Source: Chlamydomonas sphaeroides (Eukaryota > Chlorophyta > Chlorophyceae > Chlamydomonadales > Chlamydomonadaceae). From it: a DNA stretch of 64,000 bases. The notes under the pieces are model-generated. The model made no database searches, was not told where the DNA came from, and saw nothing but the letters and a program-made list of their open reading frames with translations. The stretch covers positions 62,001-126,000 of the forward strand of contig BDDC01000007.1 in NCBI GenBank assembly GCA_001662425.1, written 5' to 3'. Below, in pieces: positions 44,796 through 55,500 of this stretch. Numbering within the stretch: the first letter of the stretch is position 1; every line of letters begins with the position of its first letter. Position numbers and translations under genes: made by a program.

Positions 44796-45807
44796 ATGAA
44801 GTCACTCGCCCTATCGCATGGTCCGCAGCTGCCTCGGCGGCAACCAACGCACAGCAAGCAAGGTTGCCGGAGAAGTCTAGGCGCTTGCCATCAAACAGCG
44901 CTGCGGACACGTGCGCTACCCGCCCTTGCTGAGGTGAGGCCTGCGAAGCCTGGGCGGAGCGCCAGGCGTAGCAGCTGTCGGCGCATTGCAGGCGCCCAAA
45001 CGGGCTCGCGATCGTTCAGCTACCGGCGGTTGCTTGTCTGGCTCGAGTCCATCACAGCGGAACTCCGGGTCTGGGGTGGCACACAGCCTTACCACACCCC
45101 TTGGCCCCACCGTGCACCGCCCTCCGCGGCGCGCCCTCCCCGCCCCATAGGCTGGCGTCGAGCCTCCCGTGCTCCTAGCCGCCTGTGCGCTCACGCTGGT
45201 GGCCAGCGTGGCCGCCAAACTCGCGAGCGAGACCGCCAGAGAGGAGCCTGTGCAGACGAGCCCTGGCAAGCCGGGCTGGTCCCGGCGCGAGCAGGCGCTG
45301 CGCGACGGCAAGCCGCTGTGCAGCACCTGCTCCGGCTCCGGCCGGCTCGCCTGCCCCATGTGCGACGGCATGGGCCGAGTGAACCGCCGCGACGTGCTAG
45401 TCCTGCCCAAGGTGGGGCCCGGGGCGCAGCAGCCTGCTGCTCCCTGCGTAGCTAATGCGCGCGGACTAAGGCAAGCGCCAGGACGCCGAAAAGGCAAGGG
45501 CAGGGACGGAGCGCCGGCTTGGTCTCACTTTGCCAATTGCAGCCGGCGGGATGAGGCGGGGCCTCGCCGCCTTGGCTGACCCCAGCCTGACCGCGTGGCT
45601 GGCCTGCCCGCCCCGCAGCAGCGGTCAGCGGCTGCGGCAGCAGCTAGCCGCCCTGCCTGACTGCCGTCCGCTCTCGCTCCCGGCCGTTGCCCTGTGCAGG
45701 GCGTGTTCCCCAGCACCTGCATGGGCTGCAAGGGCAGCGGCCTGGCGCCCTGCGCGCGGTGCCTGGGAGCCGGCTGGCGGCCGCCGCCCATTGGCTTTCG
45801 GGTGTGA
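44796..45807 (+). CDS. Small DnaJ-type zinc-finger protein, LQY1/BSD2-like
   Basis: Exons 44796-44933, 45151-45411 and 45700-45807 join in phase 0 to 168 residues. Exon 1 encodes a basic, Ser/Arg/Ala-rich leader (MKSLALSHGPQLPRRQP) like a plastid transit peptide. Exon 2 starts with a hydrophobic segment (VLLAACALTLVASVAAKLA), a likely membrane span. Two CxxCxGxG-type pairs follow: CSTCSGSG with CPMCDGMG, then CMGCKGSG with CARCLGAG. There is no J domain. In plants LQY1 (thylakoid membrane, photosystem II repair) and BSD2 (Rubisco assembly) have this zinc finger without a J domain; the membrane segment favours an LQY1-like arrangement. Function is inferred from architecture. The gene is divergent from HGD. 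Confidence 0.75.
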
Positions 45808-47690
45808 GCGGCGCCATGCGCCGCGGGGCCCCGCATGTGGCACTGGGCGGTGGATGTGGCGCGCAAGGAGCTGCAGGCGGCACGGACGTCGCTGTGGCGC
45901 CGCGGCTCGTATCCTCGCGGCACCACCGCGGAGGGAGGGGCTGCCGTGCTGCGCGAGCGACCCACCTCACGCCGTCGGACTCATGGCAGCACGCGGTGGC
46001 CTGTCTGGCTGGACCGCCCGCCTTGGCTGCGGCTAGCTTGAATGCTGCCATTGCGCGCGGGCGGACTGCCGGGCGCCGCTCCCTCCGCAGGCCGCGTGGC
46101 GGCGGACGCTCGGCTGCCTGTGCCGCTGCAGCTCGCGAGGTGGGTGGGCTGATATGGCTGCTGGCGGGCGGGCGGGCGGGCGGGGTGTCCGGCCCGGGGT
46201 GCATGGCTAACGGTGGCTACCCAACCTGTCCGCGCCGCAGGCTGAGTCTGGGAACTGGGCGTGGTGCCGCTGCGCTTGCCTCGCTGCGCCGGTGGCTCCC
46301 GCAGCTTGCAAGCTCAACGACGCCAACCGTTCGCTGCGTGCCGGGTGGTCACTCGTGGTGCGGCAGGCCTGCATAGGCATGGGTGGGTCATGCGCGCAGC
46401 GGTAGATTGCGCGCCGCCGGCGGCGGCTGCCCGGCGTACTGCCGCCCGGGTTAGGGGGCGCGCCGCAAGGGCGTGTGGCTGCAGCGAGGGTGCATGTGTG
46501 TGACGAGGACGTGGCGTGGCCAGGTGGCGCATGACTGGGCAAGACTTGCGTTTGGTGGCGGTGCCGCTGGGCACACGGGGTCGCAGCAGCCGCAGCAGCG
46601 AGCAGCGCTCGCGGGCTGGCCCTGGCCGCGCAGCTCGCTGGCCCGCCTGGGCGTCAGGGGTGAGGCTGCCTCGTGCGACGCCGTGGATGGCCCTGCATGC
46701 CCGGGCGAAGGCAGTACCGAGCGGAGGTGCCTGCCCGGCTGCCTGGCAGCGCGGCAAAGCACGGCCCTTTGGACGCCCGCCGCGCCCGCGTGGCGGCGGT
46801 AGCGGCGGTGCGGCAGTCGTCGCTTGAGCTTTGGCCACTGGGCCGGCGGCGGGGCTCTTGCTGGCAGCGTTGGCGGTGGCGCAAGGGCGTGGCCGGGTAT
46901 TTTGCGGCGGAAGCGCAATGGTGCTGAGGGCTGAGTTGCCGGAGAAGGCGGCCTTCGCCTGCTGGCTGAGCGGCTGGCTGGTTGGCGGCTGTGCTAACGT
47001 GGCCAGGGGACGGGGTGCCAGCCATCCCCCCTGTCCGGGTGCTGAGGTGAAGGGTCTTGCGGCACCGCTTTAGCGGACCCCATGGTGGAGCCCGGCCTGC
47101 AGCACTAGACCCGCTGCTAGTGGACTGGTGGTATGGGCAGAGGCAACGTAGGGTTATGATAAACTAGAACGAAGTCAAAGTAGGAATATCTGTAACCTGC
47201 GAAAACGTGAATTCATCGATATCTCCTGCGTAGTCTGGGACGAAAGGTGACGGCAGGCAGGTCACAAGGCCCAGGGTTGTTCGGCCGCCGCCACCGTGCG
47301 TAGATGTCAGGCGCCTGGGGCCTGCGTGTGCATGCTAGGCGGCACTAAACGACTCCGGGTCCCATGGGACGCTTGTCACAGCCGCCGGGGTGTGCTGCAG
47401 TGGCCGACCCCGTGCGGACCCAACAACCAATTACCGCGATGCTCCGCCGCCTGGACCCCATCCACCGTTCAACTGCAGCTGTGTCCCACTCTGCTCGCAC
47501 CATACGGCTGAGCGCGCAGCGCCTGTATCCCTGTAACGGCTGAATGCAGGAGGAACTGAATGCTGGTCGTTGTGGGGCATGAAATGAAGGGGAACCGGCG
47601 TCGCTTGGCCCAAGCAGCTGGTCTGTGACGTGTCCCTGCGCCGTGCCCCGGCCTGCTGCTCTGCCATTATTGGTGGACACCACCAAGGTA
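45808..47690. other. 3' UTR and intergenic DNA leading into the element-rich region
   Basis: No coding exon was recognised. The first TGTAA after the zinc-finger gene is at 47191-47195, giving a possible long 3' UTR. GC content drops sharply around 47140-47240. From about 47200 on, the sequence no longer has the composition of neighbouring genes. Confidence 0.5.
47191..47195 (+). promoter_or_regulatory. TGTAA polyadenylation signal (candidate)
   Basis: This is the first TGTAA found downstream of the zinc-finger gene, nearly 1.4 kb past its stop, so the assignment is weak. Confidence 0.3.
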
Positions 47691-48107
47691 TGCGTCACGC
47701 CAGCGGCCACTGGAGACCCGTGCTGGCAAGATCTACAGCCACGGTATCGATGTGCCTGAGCCGCTCGATCTTCAACAGCCACAAGGGTGGCAGCTCGACG
47801 TCATCAAGATCATGGATGCCAAGCCCGACAGGCGCAGCATCCATTGGTTCTGGGGCCCCGAGGTAGGTGTTGGTAAAACAACCCTCTGCACATACCTCGT
47901 GGCTAAGCACGACGCGCTCATGATGTGTGGAAAGCAGGAAAGGGGGCCGACATGTTCCACATGATGCACGAACCCAAGGTGCATTGGGGGTTTGGGGACA
48001 CGACTGGCTGTCGCAAAGCCCTGATCACCGCAGGGTACACTCAGCCACCGGCAGGTAACAAGCCACCAGCAGGTTTGGAAAATGAAAAACACACAGGCAA
48101 CCCCTGA
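47691..48107 (+). pseudogene. CRESS-DNA-virus-like Rep helicase fragment (endogenous viral element)
   Basis: A frame from about 47731 to 47940 reads like the superfamily 3 helicase part of a Rep protein from circular single-stranded DNA (CRESS) viruses and related plasmids. It contains the linker-like DVPEPLDL, GWQLDVIKIMD and the Walker A region IHWFWGPEVGVGKTTLC. Reading continues in another frame from 47925 (GADMFHMM, then EPKV), so there is a frameshift near the Lys/Gly-rich junction. A further frame change lies near 47725. Upstream Rep endonuclease motifs were not found with confidence, and Walker B and motif C are not recognisable. It is therefore a decayed, truncated insertion and not an active gene. 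Rep-like plasmids are the alternative source. Confidence 0.72.
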
Positions 48108-48870
48108 ACACAAAACAAACAACCAGCCAAGCACGATTGCAAGAGCAAAGAGGCCAAGATCTACCGCAACGACCAGAGCGTCCCCGCAGCTGCAGCCGGC
48201 ACGCTGGGTTGGTCCAAAGCACGGCATGGCGGCCGTGTGCCCGATCAGATGGAGTCACTCGTCTCATGTCCAAGCACAGCACACAGGGCGGCACTTGAGT
48301 GCTAAGGGTCATATGGACAGGTAAGCACACCATTGGGGCAGGAGCCCCAGGGCTCAAGGCACAGTAGCGCGGGGCCTCGCGGGGGAGGCTCACCCCGCTC
48401 AAACCCTATCAGCTGCGCATGGGTGCATGGCTCGCCCCCAAAAGAGGCCGCCCAGACCAGACGCACACCGTCGGTCATTATGCGGTCAAAGCTGAAAAAT
48501 TGAAGGGGTCTCGGGCACACCGACCTCCGTGCCCTCACCCCACGGGCCGGACATAACCTCCCGTACTGCCTCAACGCACGCCGCCGCTGCTGCGGCTCTC
48601 GCTGTGTCGCGGCCGCTTGCGGCGGCCGCTACACTCCCTCCGCCTCCACCGCCCGGGCCATCGCCGCCCGGGCCATCGCCACCGCCAGGGCAGAAGCAGG
48701 CCGGGCGCTTAGCCGCGAGCAGCTGGAGGCACAGCAGCAGCAGGATATATAGAGCGGCGTTGAGGCCACGTCCTGGCGGGGGAGGAGGGGGTGGGTAGGA
48801 GCGTGTTGTTACACTGCCGGTGTTACCGCGCTGTCCCGCTGCTGGTGTCAACTTTCACCCGGCCACCCTG
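48108..48870. other. Gene-free DNA between two element remnants
   Basis: This holds dispersed repeat copy B (48411-48553) and, beyond it, a GGGCCATCGCCGCC-type short repeat near 48650-48690. A minus-strand frame (48486-48851) encodes a hydrophobic stretch followed by Gly-rich sequence; no family was recognised. Confidence 0.45.
48411..48553 (-). repeat. Dispersed repeat, copy B
   Basis: The reverse complement of this segment matches 14826-14970 over nearly its full length. It lies between the Rep-like and Fanzor-like remnants. Confidence 0.75.
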
Positions 48871-49461
48871 TCACCCACCCATAACCCCGCGACACTCATT
48901 CCATGTCGTGCCGCAGCCTTGACAGACTTGCACGCCATGCGCACGCCGCGCCCAAGGCAGCATCCTCGCATGAAGCTAGCCACACCCGCAGTTGTTGCAG
49001 ACCTGGGGTGTAGGGCAGGGGCAGCGCACACTCCGTGAGACCTCGAGCAAGCACCTCCGGCTCCCCTTGCAGCAGACATGCACTCTCTCACGCCACCTTC
49101 CACCTAACACCCTTCGTACCTGCGAGGTGCGGCATTCGCTGATGATGACCACGTGCCACGCGTACCGCTCGCGCAGCAACCGCACGAACTCCTTTCGTGG
49201 CGGCTGGCCCTGGCGGCTGATCGCCGAGTTGCACCCGGCGCTGCCGCATCCCCAGCCCACCTCCTCCTTTGGCCGGCCCCCAGTCAGTCGCACGGCTTCG
49301 CGGTGCAGCACCCGCTGCTTGCGGATGTACACCACGAGCCGCTTCTTGCGCTGGCGGGGGCCGAAGTGGTTGGCCATGAAGTCCTGCACGCCTAGCCGCT
49401 CCAACCGCCAAACAGGTGCCGGCCACAGCAATAGCATCCCCTGACGCCCAAAGCAGCACAA
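48871..49461 (-). pseudogene. Fanzor/TnpB-like C-terminal remnant (RuvC plus zinc ribbon)
   Basis: The best-supported exon is 49383-49120 (minus), followed by 49002 downward after an intron with donor CGCAG/GTACGAAG and acceptor CACCCCAG, both phase 0. The protein runs from RQRKKRLVVYIRKQ through VGWGCGSAGC and SAISRQGQPP to SECRTSQVCNNCG. These match, in order, the bridging helix, the RuvC glycine strand and the E-RTS-x2-C-x2-C zinc ribbon of Fanzor/TnpB RNA-guided nucleases. An in-frame TAG at 48978-48976 interrupts it. After the stop the same frame still shows the second zinc knuckle and the expected Trp (VCQGCGTTWNEC). The Asp normally found in WNRD is not there. No N-terminal half or first RuvC Asp was found upstream. 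It is therefore a dead fragment. Confidence 0.65.
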
Positions 49462-50483
49462 ACGGTACGCTGCCCATTACCCACTACCCACAACACAAGG
49501 CAGGGCTACCCAGTGCGCTGTGCAACCGTCAGCTTTGCCGGACACCGAGCAGTTGGTGCAAGGTGGTCTAAACTTCAGTCTCCTTGGCATCATGCTGTAT
49601 CTAATTGAAAACCTCAGCTTCGCCACAACTTGCCGGCAACGCGTCGACCTCGCCAACCTCAAACCACTCCCGCGCTGCAACCGCGCCCCACCCATGCACC
49701 CTACGCACTCCATCTCCTGATGTCTCACCCATGCGCCGGCCACCCTTGCTCTGATCAGCGCAGTGCCCGCGGCGCGTGCAACCGCCCCGGTAAGCACATC
49801 CAACACCGCCGCCGCCGCGCCGCCTGCGACCGTGTAGAGCGCTCCCTTGGAGGCCAGAAGCTGGCGGCCGGGGGGGCAGCTGCGTGCGGGGAGGGCGGGC
49901 AAGGCAGCAGACGAGGGGAGGCGCAGGGACACGGAAGCGCGTTTGCATCCGCCAAGGCTGGACAAGCGCCGCCAGGGCTGGACGAGCGCCGCCAGGGCTG
50001 GACGAGCGCCGCCAGGGCTGGACGAGGGCTGGACGAGCGCCCACTGGGGCGCCGCTCTGCCCCAGCCACAGACGGAGGCGCGAGAGAGCGCCAGCAGGCG
50101 CAGTGTGCTCCACACCCACAGCTGGCCCACCTGCGGGAAGCCGAGGAAGGGGGAGGAGGGGAGCAAGCTGGGTGGGGGCTAGAGTTCTCCAGATGCCACA
50201 ACATAAGCTCACGGCCCACCAGCACCATTCCGCCTCGACTCCCTCGGGCGACTAAGCGATTTCCCGTAAAGCTGCCCGATGTTACGCAACATGTGGGATG
50301 CATAAGCTGTAGGGCGTTCAGTCTGGAACCGACTGTGCCCCGTACGCTGACACCCCTCTATCCCCTCCCTTACAGGTCCCACCATGGACCCCACCACGTG
50401 CCCCACGACGGACCCCAACGGCACAGCAGCTCCCCCTGCCCCACGTGGTTGTGTCTGCCACGCAAGCCCACGGTTGCAAGTGC
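49462..50483. other. Gene-free DNA with a minisatellite
   Basis: No exon could be assigned. Some minus-strand frames are long and hydrophobic in part (for example around 49760-49860), and the missing 5' half of the Fanzor-like gene could have lain here, but no motif supports that. A 20-base GCCGCCAGGGCTGGACGAGC array is at 49961-50040. Confidence 0.45.
49961..50040. repeat. 20-base tandem array
   Basis: About four copies of GCCGCCAGGGCTGGACGAGC run head to tail, the last being partial. Confidence 0.9.
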
Positions 50484-51231
50484 TCACCTGAGCGCTGTGG
50501 AGCAGCTACCCGAGAAAGGGGCAGCACAAGCGCCAGCACATGTGGCCCTGTGTGGGGGCGGGCGAGGGGGCGGGCGCGGAGGCCGGCGCGGGGGCGGGCA
50601 CGGGGCCCTGCGCGGGGGCCGGCGCGGGGCCAGCCGACGGAGCGCTTCCTTCAGCTCGCCCAGCTGTGCGGCGGTCAGCCGACGGCGCGCTTCCTTCAGC
50701 TCGTCCAGCCTCGCAGTCAGCCGAAGGTGCTCTTCCTTCAGCTTGTCTAGCAACCGAAGGTGCGCTTCCTTCCGCTCGTCGAGCTGCCGCTGCAGCCTCG
50801 CCTCGTACAGCTGCTGCAGCAGCGCGTAACGGCGCTTCTGCGCGACCACGCGAAACACCAGCCAATGCCGCCCAAGGCCAGTCTTTCTGCGAGTGGTGCG
50901 CGGCCGCCGCCGATGCCGACGTGCTGGTTCCCGGTGCTGGCCCGGCTCCCGGCGCGGGCGGCTCGTCGGGCGGCAGCTGGGCCAGAGCAGGCGGCCTGTC
51001 GATGGGCACCTGACCGAGCTCTATAATCTCCGCCTCAAGCAGCAGAATGTCGTTCATGTAGTTGATTGCCTCCTCCTTCTCAATCTCTGCGAGGATATAC
51101 GCTGTGGACGAGTTGCTGGGCTTGTAACTGGTCACCGACTTCTTGCGTCTTGCGCGAGGCCGTCTGCTGTGCGCTACTGAGCAGGAAAAGACGCAAGCGC
51201 TGTGCTCGTCGACGGACGGTAGCATAAACAT
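50484..51231 (-). CDS. Hypothetical coiled-coil protein with 12-residue repeats
   Basis: Two exons, 51231-51010 and 50837-50484, are joined by a phase 0 intron (donor GGTCAG/GTGCCC, acceptor GTCGCGCAG). The predicted protein is about 190 residues. It has a basic N-terminus, a helical segment (AYILAEIEKEEAINYMND, then a run ending IIELGQ), a coiled coil with repeats such as DELKEARRRLTA and DKLKEEHLRLTARL, and an Arg/Pro-rich tail that is probably low-complexity DNA. The repeats are coded by 33-36-base tandem units at 50633-50790. No family was recognised. It lies next to mobile-element remnants and could itself belong to an element. The start is uncertain; another ATG at 51277 is in a different frame. 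Confidence 0.4.
50633..50790 (-). repeat. 33-36-base coding tandem repeat
   Basis: Four diverged copies of a unit containing CGCTTCCTTCAGCTCGTCCAG (plus strand) encode the heptads of the adjacent coiled-coil ORF. Confidence 0.8.
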
Positions 51232-52549
51232 TCTTGCTAGCTGCCCTCGTCACCTTCTTGGACGGACCGACTAGCATGCGCGCAGTGGGCAGTTACGTGC
51301 GGTGGTGTAAGCCGTCCTGTAATCAACCCGCAGTGGGCAGTTAAGTAGGCAATGCCAGCCTGTGTTGCACTGGCACGCCCGTCGCCATACCCGTCGCCCG
51401 CTCACCGCTCCCCCGCTGCTGCCATGCTTCGCCCCCACCCCCTCACTGACAAGGGCGGCGAATCCAAGACGGCCTTGTCACGCGATGCTCTCTACGTTTT
51501 AGCAGCTTCACGGTCGCGATTATGGGCGATTCGCGCGGCCGTGCATCGCAAATCACGGCCCTTGCCCCCCCCCCCGAGTAAACCCCCCAACCCCCCGATT
51601 CGCCTCCCGAGCTCAAGGGAGTCTTGCGCTTTGCCCCTGCGATACACCTTGTTATGGGGGCACAACCCCCGCACCCCCCGGCTAGCCGCCACGCCAAAGC
51701 AGCTGTGTGGCTGGCCCTGACACTGCCGTGCGGTGCGGCTCGCGCCGCCGCAGCACCGCCCTTCCGCCTGCATCCCCGGCCGCCGCTTGCCCACCCGCGC
51801 ATGCGCCGCCACCCGGCTTGCCATGCGCTTTGCAAAGGTAGCAGCGCCGCTCGTGCACAGGGACCGGCGATCAACATGCAACTGCCACAGCGGACCTTGC
51901 TGCGCCCGGCGCCAAGCAGCCTGCACGCGCCGCGGTCCCCACTCGCCGCCACCGTCTGGCCGTCCTTGTGCCGGCTCTCCGCCTCAACAGCCCGATCGCG
52001 TGCCATATCTCACGCGGCTCCAATGTCCATGCACGCGTCCGTGTGTTGCCGGTCTCATCCAGAGGGTCCATGCCTGCTCTCTGCGCCCTCGAGCACTCAA
52101 CAATCACCAGCCGCCTTCCATGGCCAGGAGGAGCCCTCCCGGCCATGACCGCTGCCCCCCACCACGGCCGCAACCGCGCCAACCGTTCTAACCTCGGCCA
52201 CCTCCAAAAGACTCCAGCAGTCCAGCCGCCTCACCGCACAGTCCCACGCCTCATTCGAGCTGCCGCGGCCACATCCGCCGCCGCACTACTGCCTGGCGCT
52301 GTAACGCGTGCTGCCGAGTGCTCAGCCCGCAGCAGCAGCCCCCACCGGCACATTTATTGCAAAGTACACCAGCACGCGCACGGCATCCAGTACGTACACA
52401 GCACCTTGCTTGGCACCTCAGCGCAGCAGCGACTCCCGGCCGGCGCTGTCGCTGGCCGCTCCGCGCCTCACGTCAGGCGCACAGCATCACATCGCGAGAC
52501 GATCGACGGGGGCTGCCCAAGCCTATGCCGTTGTTCATCGACGCAAAAA
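51232..52549. other. Intergenic region downstream of the LRR gene
   Basis: No exon was recognised. A poly-C run is near 51569-51585. The direct repeat CGCAGTGGGCAGTTA occurs twice near 51280-51345. No TTACA was seen for the minus-strand LRR gene. Confidence 0.45.
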
Positions 52550-55500
52550 CTACTTGTATGTGGCCATCTCCTGCTTGAAGCCCTCGCTGCCGCCGCCCAC
52601 CGTGGCGCCCGCGCTGCCGCCAGGGCCGCCGCCGCCCTCCCCGGCGCCGCCGTCCCCATAGTCCCTGCTCTCGCACAGGCAGGGCAGCGCCGCCAGCTCG
52701 GGTGGCAGCACCAACGCGGGGTTGCCCTCCAGGTAGCTGCGGGGGCGGAGCGAGGGGCGGGTAGGCGGCATGCCGTGAGACTAGATGGCAAGGTACAAGG
52801 AAAGTACACAGTCACTGATGGTTCGTGTGCTGATTGGGTCTGCTACTTGGTTGACCCCAGCAGCGCGGGCTTGCCTCCTTGGTGGCTGCGGGATGACCCG
52901 TGTTGTGGGGTTGCCATACGCGGATGGGCTTTACATGCTGGGCATGGCCGGGCGCAGCAGGTCCCACGCTGCGTCATGTCTATGGCCATGCCCATGCCCG
53001 CCCCTCCCCGCCACCCCACTCGCTCCCTGGCCCCTAGTCACTCACAGCCGCCGCAGCTGAGTTAGGGTGCCCAGCTCGGCGGGCAGCTCCAGCAGCTGGT
53101 TGTGGTCCAGGTACAGCTCCTGGGGTGCAGGGGAAAGCACGGGGAGGCAAAGGGAAACGGCGAGGGGTTGGGCGCCAGGGTTCGTGCCATCATGGCTCAT
53201 GCGCTCGTGGCCAGGTTGGCGCCGGTCACCCCACGTGCCCCCTCTTATCCCTGTCGCCCCCCACCTGCAGCCGCGTGAGGCAGCTCATCTCCTTGGGCAG
53301 CGTGGTAAGCTGGTTGCGGTCCAGCCACAGCCGCCGCAGCTCCACCAGCTTGCCCAGCTCGGGCGGCACAGAGGTGAGCTGGTTGGAGTAGAGCCAGCTG
53401 GGGGAGGGGGCCCCATGAGTGGGCAGGACATGGCGCGGGAGGTTTGGAGGGTGGGGCCGGGTAGTTCCGGCGACAGAACGGGTGGGGCAGTGGCCCCGCA
53501 GCGCCGACACATGGGCTCGGAGAGCCTGGCACAATCGGCATAGCGAGCAGCGTGCACGCCACAGGCCAAGCCCCATCAGCCCGACCCACGGGTCATGCCG
53601 CACACGCGGGGCAGAACCCCTGAGCTATGCCGCAAACACGAGATCGCCTACTCAAGCTCCTGTCAACAGAACCTCCCGAAGGCCAGCCCCGCATACATGG
53701 CGGGTCCCTGGGCGCACGTAGCAGGTCGAGGCAGCGCTAACCCAGCCCCAGGCCGACTACTCACAGCTCCTGCAGCAGCGTCATGGCCCCCAGCTCCGGC
53801 GGCACGGAGGTGAGGCAGTTTTCGTACAGCCCCAGCCGGCAACAGCCGTGCGCCAGGCCCAGCGCCAGCTCGGGCGGGAAGGACACGAGCTTGTTCTTGA
53901 ACAGGCTCACCGCCTCGAGGTGGCTGAGCTGGCCGAGCTGGGGGGGCAGGCTGGTGATCTCGTTAATGTGAAGCGCGCTGCGTAGGGTGGGAGGGTGGGA
54001 GGGTGGGAGGCAGGGTGCGACGAGGAACAAAGCGCAGTACGAGGTAAGTTGTAGCGTATGCGCTTTGCAGCTGCTATGCACTGCCGTGGCGCGGGCTCAC
54101 AGTCGGACCATGCCGGTGATGTTGCCCAGCTCCGCGGGCAGGCTGGTGAGGCGGTTGGCGTTGAGCGAGAGCCACACCAGGGAGCTGCAGGTGCCAATCT
54201 CGGCCGGCAGCTCCTCCAGCTGGTTGAAATGCAGTGAGCTGGGGGGGGCGGGGCGGGTGGTGTGGAGGGGGGGTTGGGGGTTGGGGAGTGGTGGGAACGG
54301 GAGGAGCGGCAGACGGCGGCGGACGCCGCAAGGCGAGTCGGCTGGAACGGGAGGAAGACCCCCAGCCCTGCTGCTGCACAGGCGCTGCCGCCGCCCGGGT
54401 CTGCCGCGGGTGCATGGCGTGGCCCATGCCAGTGGCTGGGCGCAGTCGTGCTATCATGGCTGTCATGGCTGATGCCAGGGCGCATGGGCCGCCCCCCCCC
54501 CCACACGTGGCTGGCGCAAACCAGGCTGCACACGGAGTAGTGTGTGTGCACTGATAAGCAACGCTGGTCAGGAGGTTGAGGAGATGTGCAGCCCAGCTCA
54601 CAGGTGCTTGACGTGCACCAGGTTGCCGATGGAGGGCGGCAGCCGCTTGAGCTGGTTGGTGTGCAGGTCCAGGCTGCGCAGGAGAGGGTGGGTGGCAGGG
54701 CGGATGACGAGGGAGGGTAGAGACAGGTGCGCCGGGAGGTGATTGGGCTTCCCAGGGACTGCTTGCGGCACCGGCGACCAGCCGCTCCCCCGCTCCCTCG
54801 CAGCCTGCGCGGCACCCCCTGCCCCTTTGGCCCGCCGGCCCGCGTCCCGCACCGTGTGAGGCTGGTCATGTGGCCCAGCTCGGGGCACACCTCGGTAAGC
54901 TTGTTCTCCGACACGTCCCTGCGGCAAGGGAAGGCCGAGGGGCAGCAGCGGCAGCAGGGGAGGGCGCGCGTGGCATGCACAGCGTGCGTACGGCCATGCC
55001 CTCCGCTCCTCCGCTCCACCCTAGCCCATTGACACCCCTGACAACCCCCCGCCACGCCGGCATGCCTGGCACCCTCGTCACGACGACGGGGCAGCTTTCG
55101 CGTCTGCCACGGCCGCGCCAATTGCCGCGCCTCGCGGCCAGCGGCCGCGGCCCGCCCATCCCAGCACCCGGGCATTCACACGGCAGCCTCTCGAGCTTTG
55201 CCCCACGCCCGACATCTCAACGATCCTCAACTAACCTCCAACCGGCCAGCAACCCAACCGGTACGGCACTCACAGCCACTCCAGCTGCTCCAGCATCGCC
55301 ACCTCGGGCGGCAGCTGTGTGAGCATGTTGGCGGGCAGCCACAGCTTGCGCAGCCGGGCCAGACCCGGCAGGCCGCCGGGCATGGCGCGGAGCAGGTTGG
55401 AGCCCAGCCAGCTGACGGAGGGCGCGGGGGTGGAGGGGTGGAGAGCGGGGCGAGGTGAGGGTGCAGAAGAGGGTGCAGGAGCGGGGAGAGGAGGGGAGGG

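Noticed and set aside
47655..47690. GHHQG as a Rep endonuclease HUH motif
   Set aside because: It is too close to the helicase part and the residues around it do not match Rep motif 2.
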